From contig MU626310.1 of NCBI GenBank assembly GCA_025603075.1, positions 1 to 64,000 on the forward strand: a stretch of 64,000 nucleotides of DNA, read 5' to 3'. Of the stretch, positions 58,800-64,000 are shown in pieces (within the stretch, counting starts at the first letter, position 1; each line of letters starts with the position of its first letter). A program made the position numbers and the translations under genes. This stretch comes from Neoconidiobolus thromboides FSU 785 (lineage: Eukaryota; Entomophthoromycota; Entomophthoromycetes; Entomophthorales; Neoconidiobolaceae). The notes under the pieces were generated by a model. That model saw only the letters and a program-made list of their open reading frames with translations. It had not been told where the DNA came from and ran no database searches.

Positions 58800-60329
58800 A
58801 TGCCAAAAGAAACTTTCAGCAATTATTATAAAATTGACTCCCCTATTGAACAAGACAGCAGCTCAATGAGTGATAACAATAACGAACACGAACACGAACC
58901 AAAGCCTTCCAGATTTCAATTTATGAAACGTAAAGGCTCTACGGATTCTGGTAACAGTAAGAACGAAAAAGGAAACGAAGTTAAAGAAGAAGGGAGAGGG
59001 AGAAAGAATTCAATCTACAACATGATAAGACGCAAAAGTTCAGTGGATAGAGAAGCTGCATCTCAGGCTGTAGATAGGTTAACGGTACCAGAAGTAATCA
59101 TTTCAGAATCAGTAGAATTTGATGAGGACCCAGAAGCAGATGTTTGTTTCCCATTGGATCAAGATGAGAGGGGAATCGATTTAACCAGTCTAGAGAAAAT
59201 ATTATCCGGTGATACTTCTTACTCCCCTTTTTTATTTGATACTTTTGAGTCAGGAGCAAAAAATTATGATCCTTCAATTAAGCAGGAAGTAGATGATGAA
59301 AAGAGGTTTATTTTTTATTCTAAAATGACTGGCATTATTTCAGTAGCTAATTTTTGGGAATTTGGAGGTTTAGGCGTCTCGATGGTTGATGCTATTAAAC
59401 AAGGCGATTTTTGGTTGGATGTTACCTCACCCACTGAAGCAGAAATGAAGGTTATCTCACGTATCTTTCGTATCCATCCATTGACAGTAGAAGATATTTT
59501 AACTGAAGAAATTCGTGAAAAGTGCGAATTATTTAAGCAGTATTATTTTGTTTGTTTTAGAGCTTATGAGCAAAACTCAGATTCCCCTAACTACCTTGAT
59601 CCGTTAAATGTTTATAATGTAGTTTTCAAAGAAGGGATTATTACTTTCCATTCAAAACCGATGTATCATGTCAACTCTGTTTTAAAACGTATTTCTCAAC
59701 TTAAAGATTTTATTAATGTTACTTCCGATTGGATCAACTATGCAATTATCGATGATATTACCGATTCTTTCGCTCCCATGATGAGACATATTGAGTTAGA
59801 AGTAGATACGATTGACGAATTAGTTTTGATTTTACAAGAGAATGAACAATCAGATATGTTAAGGCGAATTGGGCATGCGCGTAAACGAGTGACTATGCTA
59901 TTAAGGTTATTAACAACCAAACCTGATGTCATTAAAGCCTTAATTATGCGATGTGATGAGCGTATCCGACACACTAATGGTTCAGATATTAAATTATACT
60001 TGGGGGATATTCAAGATCATTTAGTCACTATGGTTCAAAATTCATTACATTATGAAAAAGTATTGGCTAGAGCGCATTCCAATTATTTGGCACAGATTTC
60101 AATTGAACTTACTCAAGTGTCCAATCGTACCAATGATGTCGTGGCTAAACTTACAGCTATTGCATCTATTCTTTTGCCTATGAATGTAGTCACTGGTTTG
60201 TGGGGTATGAATGTACATGTGCCTGGTCAGGATGACGAATCATACTATTGGTTCTTTGGGATATTGGTTTTCATGTTCGCCCTTGCTTTCGGGTTTTATC
60301 TATTAGTTAAACGTTCTGGTCTCCTTTAA
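58800..60329 (+). CDS. CorA-type magnesium transporter (Alr/Mnr2 family)
   Basis: Divalent-cation channel, probably for Mg2+, at the plasma membrane (Alr1) or vacuole (Mnr2). 509 residues, one exon. The first 110 residues are hydrophilic and rich in Ser, Lys and Glu (RRKSSVDREAAS), likely a regulatory tail with phosphorylation sites. The CorA domain begins near WLDVTSPTEAEMKVISRIF and HPLTVEDIL. Two C-terminal membrane helices flank the signature: TAIASILLPMNVVTGLWGMN, with GMN at 469-471 followed by VHVPGQ, then YYWFFGILVFMFALAFGFYL. The GMN-VxVPGQ loop is typical of the fungal Alr/Mnr2 branch. The tail after the last helix is only about six residues (KRSGLL). Which membrane it sits in cannot be read from the sequence. 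Confidence 0.92.
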   Translation: MPKETFSNYYKIDSPIEQDSSSMSDNNNEHEHEPKPSRFQFMKRKGSTDSGNSKNEKGNEVKEEGRGRKNSIYNMIRRKSSVDREAASQAVDRLTVPEVIISESVEFDEDPEADVCFPLDQDERGIDLTSLEKILSGDTSYSPFLFDTFESGAKNYDPSIKQEVDDEKRFIFYSKMTGIISVANFWEFGGLGVSMVDAIKQGDFWLDVTSPTEAEMKVISRIFRIHPLTVEDILTEEIREKCELFKQYYFVCFRAYEQNSDSPNYLDPLNVYNVVFKEGIITFHSKPMYHVNSVLKRISQLKDFINVTSDWINYAIIDDITDSFAPMMRHIELEVDTIDELVLILQENEQSDMLRRIGHARKRVTMLLRLLTTKPDVIKALIMRCDERIRHTNGSDIKLYLGDIQDHLVTMVQNSLHYEKVLARAHSNYLAQISIELTQVSNRTNDVVAKLTAIASILLPMNVVTGLWGMNVHVPGQDDESYYWFFGILVFMFALAFGFYLLVKRSGLL

Positions 60330-60578
60330 AATATTCGATTTGAAGTTCATAATAAAAATAGCTCTAATATATTTAATTTTAAATGTGGATTATTTTAGTT
60401 TTGAACTAATTTTATTGTTCTTAGTTTTTAAATAAATTAGCAAAAAAGAAATAAACTTTCAAAATAATACCCAATTAAACTTAAATAAACGTTTATAATA
60501 ATATAAAATGAAACATTGATACAGCCCCTAATAAGTCATAATACAAGCTTAATGGCTTTCATACTTATTTAAATTACC

Positions 60579-62080
60579 TTAAAAGTATATTCTTTTAACC
60601 TCTGTAATAGAAGAATCATTAGGACAATAAGGGCATTTAAAGGTAGTTTTTAACTTTGCGATTTTATGCAATGCTCCTTGAGAGATGACATGACCACATG
60701 TCATCATCATTGGTGGATTATCGTCTGAGGCTTGTACTTTATCAACTGGACATATAAAAATGGAATGAAATCTCCAGCTTTCTAATAGTTCAGCAACTGC
60801 CTTATAAAATTTAAGCTTTTAGACTTTTAAACTTACAAATCAAAAAGTCAGGTTACCTGTAGCTCATCGATCTCGGACCAACCCGTTGTTTTCTTTGTAT
60901 ATTTCAACATTTTAATCATTTTTGGGTAAGCAATTGTTCCAACCGTAATACTACAAATGTTAGACTACTATTTTATAAATAAATTAACTTACGTTATGTA
61001 CAACGGAGACTCATGAGAAATCCCTAACACTGAACAAAAATCTCTAGTGAACATATACTCAATATCTGGCCATTGGTTGGTATTAGCAAACTCATAATAG
61101 GGAGACTCTTTAAGCTGTGGGGAAAAAGATAACATACCCATAAGTTTTTGTATCTCTATAAAAAATAATTAAATAAAATTCTCGTTTTTAAACATTCTAA
61201 ATTTGTACCATTAAAATGGGTGTTGGTGAATGTAGCAAAGTTTTCTTGTCCATACATCATAGCTTCCATAAAGTTACCCGCTTGATATAACATGGTAAAA
61301 TTTACTCGATGTAAGCAAAATTCTAAATTGCTGCCTTTTCGATCCAAAAACTCCCTATTATTTTTAGCCCATCTATGTATAACGTCATTAATTCTTAAAC
61401 TAAAAGCAGGGCAAAAATATATACTCTATTGCTGGATTCAAATTCCTCTGACGTATCTGATCAAGCACGGTATGTAACCCATTGAACTTACTCTTTAAAG
61501 CAGAGGGATACATAATTTTAGCTTCCTAAAAAACATTATATCTAAATATAAAATAACATCATTTTGATAAAAAAGTACGTGAGAAAATATTCTAGCAGCT
61601 TCAAAATACCCTTGACGTATAAAATATTCTGATATCAGTTCCAGTACTAGGTTCTCCTTTCCTTCATATCCTTCCTCCGTAATAATTTGGTTAAAATCTA
61701 ACATGAATTTCTATTTGAATGGTTAATCCCTTTTACCATAAATATATTAAACTAATTACACTATTATATTCTTTATACAGCTTATTCACATTCGTATTTG
61801 CATCTTTACCACTATGCATCACGGCATCAGCAGCACTAGAAAGAATCTTAATATCACTTTCATTGAAATTGACTACTTCTATATAATTTTTTAGCTTTGG
61901 ATTTTATATTTTATTTTCTCTCCTACCTCCTTGGCTGATGGCATTTCTATCACGAGTCAACTTTTCTAAGATCAGGTCAAGGCTTTCAATAGAGTTTTGA
62001 AATAGTTTATCATTTTTGTTGCTCGTTTCTTCAATACTTGTTGTATCTAGTAATATCTTAGATTGACTTTTGGAATTCAT
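60579..62080 (-). CDS. RMD5: RMD5/GID2-type E3 ubiquitin ligase subunit
   Basis: Catalytic RING-type subunit of the GID/CTLH ubiquitin ligase. Eight exons on the minus strand: 62080-61927, 61878-61760, 61710-61579, 61525-61425, 61372-61209, 61155-60993, 60950-60857 and 60800-60579 (introns 42-56 nt), giving 382 residues (human RMND5A is 391). LisH/CTLH text appears as LVLELISEYFIRQGYFEAARIF. The CTLH-CRA part contains LDQIRQRNLNPAIEWAKNNR and SNLEFCLHRVNF. Conserved blocks EIQKLMGML, NQWPDIEYMFTRDFC and GWSEIDELQ follow. The divergent RING at the C-terminus shows FICPVD, TCGHVISQGAL and FKCPYCP, ending IYF. The first coordinating positions of the RING are partly absent, as in other RMD5 proteins. 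It is convergent with the CorA gene, 249 bp apart. Its partner subunit GID8 is at 25.4 kb. Confidence 0.92.
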
Positions 62081-62746
62081 CTCTTAGCTGAGGATGAGAT
62101 AATAATATTTGAAATTGCTTGAACTTTGTTGAAAAGTTAAAATTTTATAATGAGGTGAGATTTAACCTCATTGGTTAAAATTTGGATTAGGAATACATGA
62201 CTATAAAATAAAAGGCATTATTTAATCTAAAATAGAAATTGGTTTTTAAATAGTTTTATACACTTTTAATACAATTATCTACATACAATAGTGCCGCTTT
62301 TTATTTGATAAATAGTGGAAGTTTATTTAAATAATAATAAAGTAAAGTCTAGTTACGATGTTATTTTTAAGGTTCACTGTTGTTTAGAATAAAACTACTT
62401 TCATATTAACTAGAATAAATTTTATTTACTCAATGTCCTAATATTAGATATACGATTATATGGCATTTTCATTATACAAAATAAATTTTTGACTACAACG
62501 TAATAAAAAACCACAAAAGCAAACAAAATTCAAAACAAAAAAGCGAAAATTGTATTAAGACCGTAAAGACATAGAAAAAAGCTAAATATATATTTATAAA
62601 AATTAGGCTTTAAGGTTGAAATAGGTCTTGGGAGGCGAGAAAGAATAGAAAATGAAGAAACTTGACTTATTAAATATTTCAAATCAAATTTCAAATAATC
62701 ATTATAATAAAAATGGTTATATTTTAAAATGTTAGCATGGCACAAC
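62081..62746. promoter_or_regulatory. Spacer between RMD5 and the PAK kinase
   Basis: 666 bp holding the RMD5 promoter and the 3' flank of the kinase gene. AT-rich; no specific motif identified. Confidence 0.4.
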
Positions 62747-64000
62747 TTACTCAGACTGACGGAATTTAAGCAAAGGTGCAAGCTGAGATACTGGAATACT
62801 TTTTTTAAGGAAGTCATGCTAAAAAAAGGTATTAAAAATAACTACTTATTAAACAAGTTTAACTTACAGTTAATAACATAGGCGCAGTAGCACGTGAATT
62901 GACATCAACACACAAACAAACGGCTAAAAAGGATTTCAACTCATCACTTAGAAGCTCTGGATGTTTGAGGGTTGGTGTACCATTAGTAGCAATAAGGTAT
63001 AATGCTTTAAGTGGTTCTTCATCTAAATAAGGTGGCTCATTCTCAATCATTTCTATGGCCATAATACCTAACGACCAGATATCAACTTTTGGACCGTATT
63101 CTTTTTGCTTAACAACTTCCGGTGCCATCCAATATGGGGTTCCTACCATTGTAGCACGCTTGGAATGAGACTCCGACAATCTTGCACAAAAACCAAAATC
63201 AGCTATAAACTTGTTAGTATATCATATCCTTTTATTACAATAAAACCTTACTAATTTTAACATTTCCATGGATATCAAGTAAAACGTTATCTGATTTGAT
63301 ATCACGATGGATGATATTACGACTATGTAGATGTTCAAGACCTTTACAAGTCTATGAATGATTAATAAAAATCTATTATAAAAACTACAAAAATTACTTC
63401 AAGGCAAATTGTAGCTATTTGCTTCTCAGTCATTGCATTAGCTTCTATGACATCAGTCAAAGCACCACCTTCCATGAAGTCCATCACCACCCAAAGATCA
63501 TTCCTTCCAACTAAAAAGGAATCCAAATAATTCACAATGTTTGGATGTTGACTCTCTTTCATGACCAATATTTCATTAACAATCAATTCTTTCCTAGGTT
63601 GATTAGATAAGTCCATCTCCTTAATGGCTACTTTTAAGTTGGAAATATTGTTGCGTGCTACATACACAGATCCAGAAGCACTAAAATTCGTTAAAATTTT
63701 AATCTAATAATGTTTATGTTTTACCCTTGTCCCACTTTCTTGATCTTGGTATAAATAGTATTGGGGTCCTTCTTGGAAACAATTGTTTTCAATTTTTCCA
63801 TAAGCTGAGGCTCGCTTAAAGTAGATAAACGTTGTTCAGGAGCTTTAGGTGGTTTAGGCTTTGAACCAGAGCCATTTAAGTTGGCTAATGCCAGAGCATG
63901 TGGATCAGCTGCAGTTGGAGCATTATGCTATTTGAAGTTAGAAAATGAGCTATTTAAATAAAAAAACCGATTTACATTATTGTTTACGTTAACTTTAGGC
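62747..64000 (-). CDS. Ste20/PAK-type protein kinase (3' part; 5' end outside window)
   Basis: p21-activated kinase, downstream of Cdc42/Rac in polarity and MAP kinase signalling. Visible minus-strand exons: 64000-63976 (partial), 63927-63725, 63680-63398, 63351-63252, 63202-62868 and 62818-62747, with introns of 44-49 nt. The linker [20 protein letters not shown] leads to the glycine loop [14 protein letters not shown], the VAIKEMD lysine, [18 protein letters not shown], the DFG ([10 protein letters not shown]), the activation loop [38 protein letters not shown], and the C-terminal [11 protein letters not shown]. The wording of the activation and substrate loops is PAK/Ste20 rather than GCK type. 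The Cdc42-binding (CRIB) domain expected upstream lies beyond the right edge, so the subtype is not decided. Confidence 0.94.

Noticed and set aside
61156-61704. Separate small minus-strand proteins at 61156-61347 and 61495-61704
   Set aside because: They are exons of RMD5 read through into introns. Splicing joins them in frame with conserved flanks.

Overview
The window is strongly AT-rich eukaryotic nuclear DNA, and its gene set points to a fungus. It carries one cytoplasmic dynein heavy chain and no axonemal ones, a Zrg17-type zinc transporter, an Alr/Mnr2-type magnesium transporter, a Sit4/PP6 phosphatase and a Ste20/PAK kinase. All 43 introns I could place are GT-AG and only 42-60 nt long. 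The AT bias, the membrane kelch proteins, the degenerate LRR gene and the ATF6-like bZIP suggest an early-diverging lineage such as Entomophthoromycotina (Conidiobolus-like). That placement is inference.

Layout. 1-2.6 kb holds decayed transposon DNA and foldback elements; 2.9-6.0 kb holds gene relics. 6.06-20.1 kb is the dynein heavy chain gene. 22.8-24.5 kb encodes a bZIP factor with a transmembrane segment. 25.4-26.2 kb is GID8 and 28.0-29.7 kb a gamma-glutamyltransferase. 30.5-31.9 kb is an LRR-like pseudogene. 32.6-33.4 kb is a Rheb GTPase, 35.5-37.3 kb a ten-exon trimethyllysine dioxygenase, and 37.7-42.3 kb two tandem kelch membrane proteins. 42.3-49 kb is repeat-rich and contains a second transposase relic. 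49-64 kb is compact: a secreted class 3 lipase, a small heat shock protein, PP6 divergent from the His-rich zinc transporter, CorA-type MNR2/ALR, RMD5/GID2, and the 3' part of a PAK kinase that runs off the right edge.

A short element of about 105 bp, with ends reading TATGGGGATGT and its complement, occurs about 18 times between 0.3 and 48.8 kb. I saw none inside an intact gene and none right of 49 kb. One copy interrupts a transposase relic and another cuts off an unassigned reading frame.

Functionally these are housekeeping genes with no operon-like logic. Possible themes are two subunits of one ubiquitin ligase (GID8 and RMD5), TOR-linked signalling (Rheb and Sit4/PP6) and divalent metal transport (Zrg17-like and CorA). 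The multi-exon models were assembled by hand from splice sites, reading frame and remembered family conservation; no alignment program was run.
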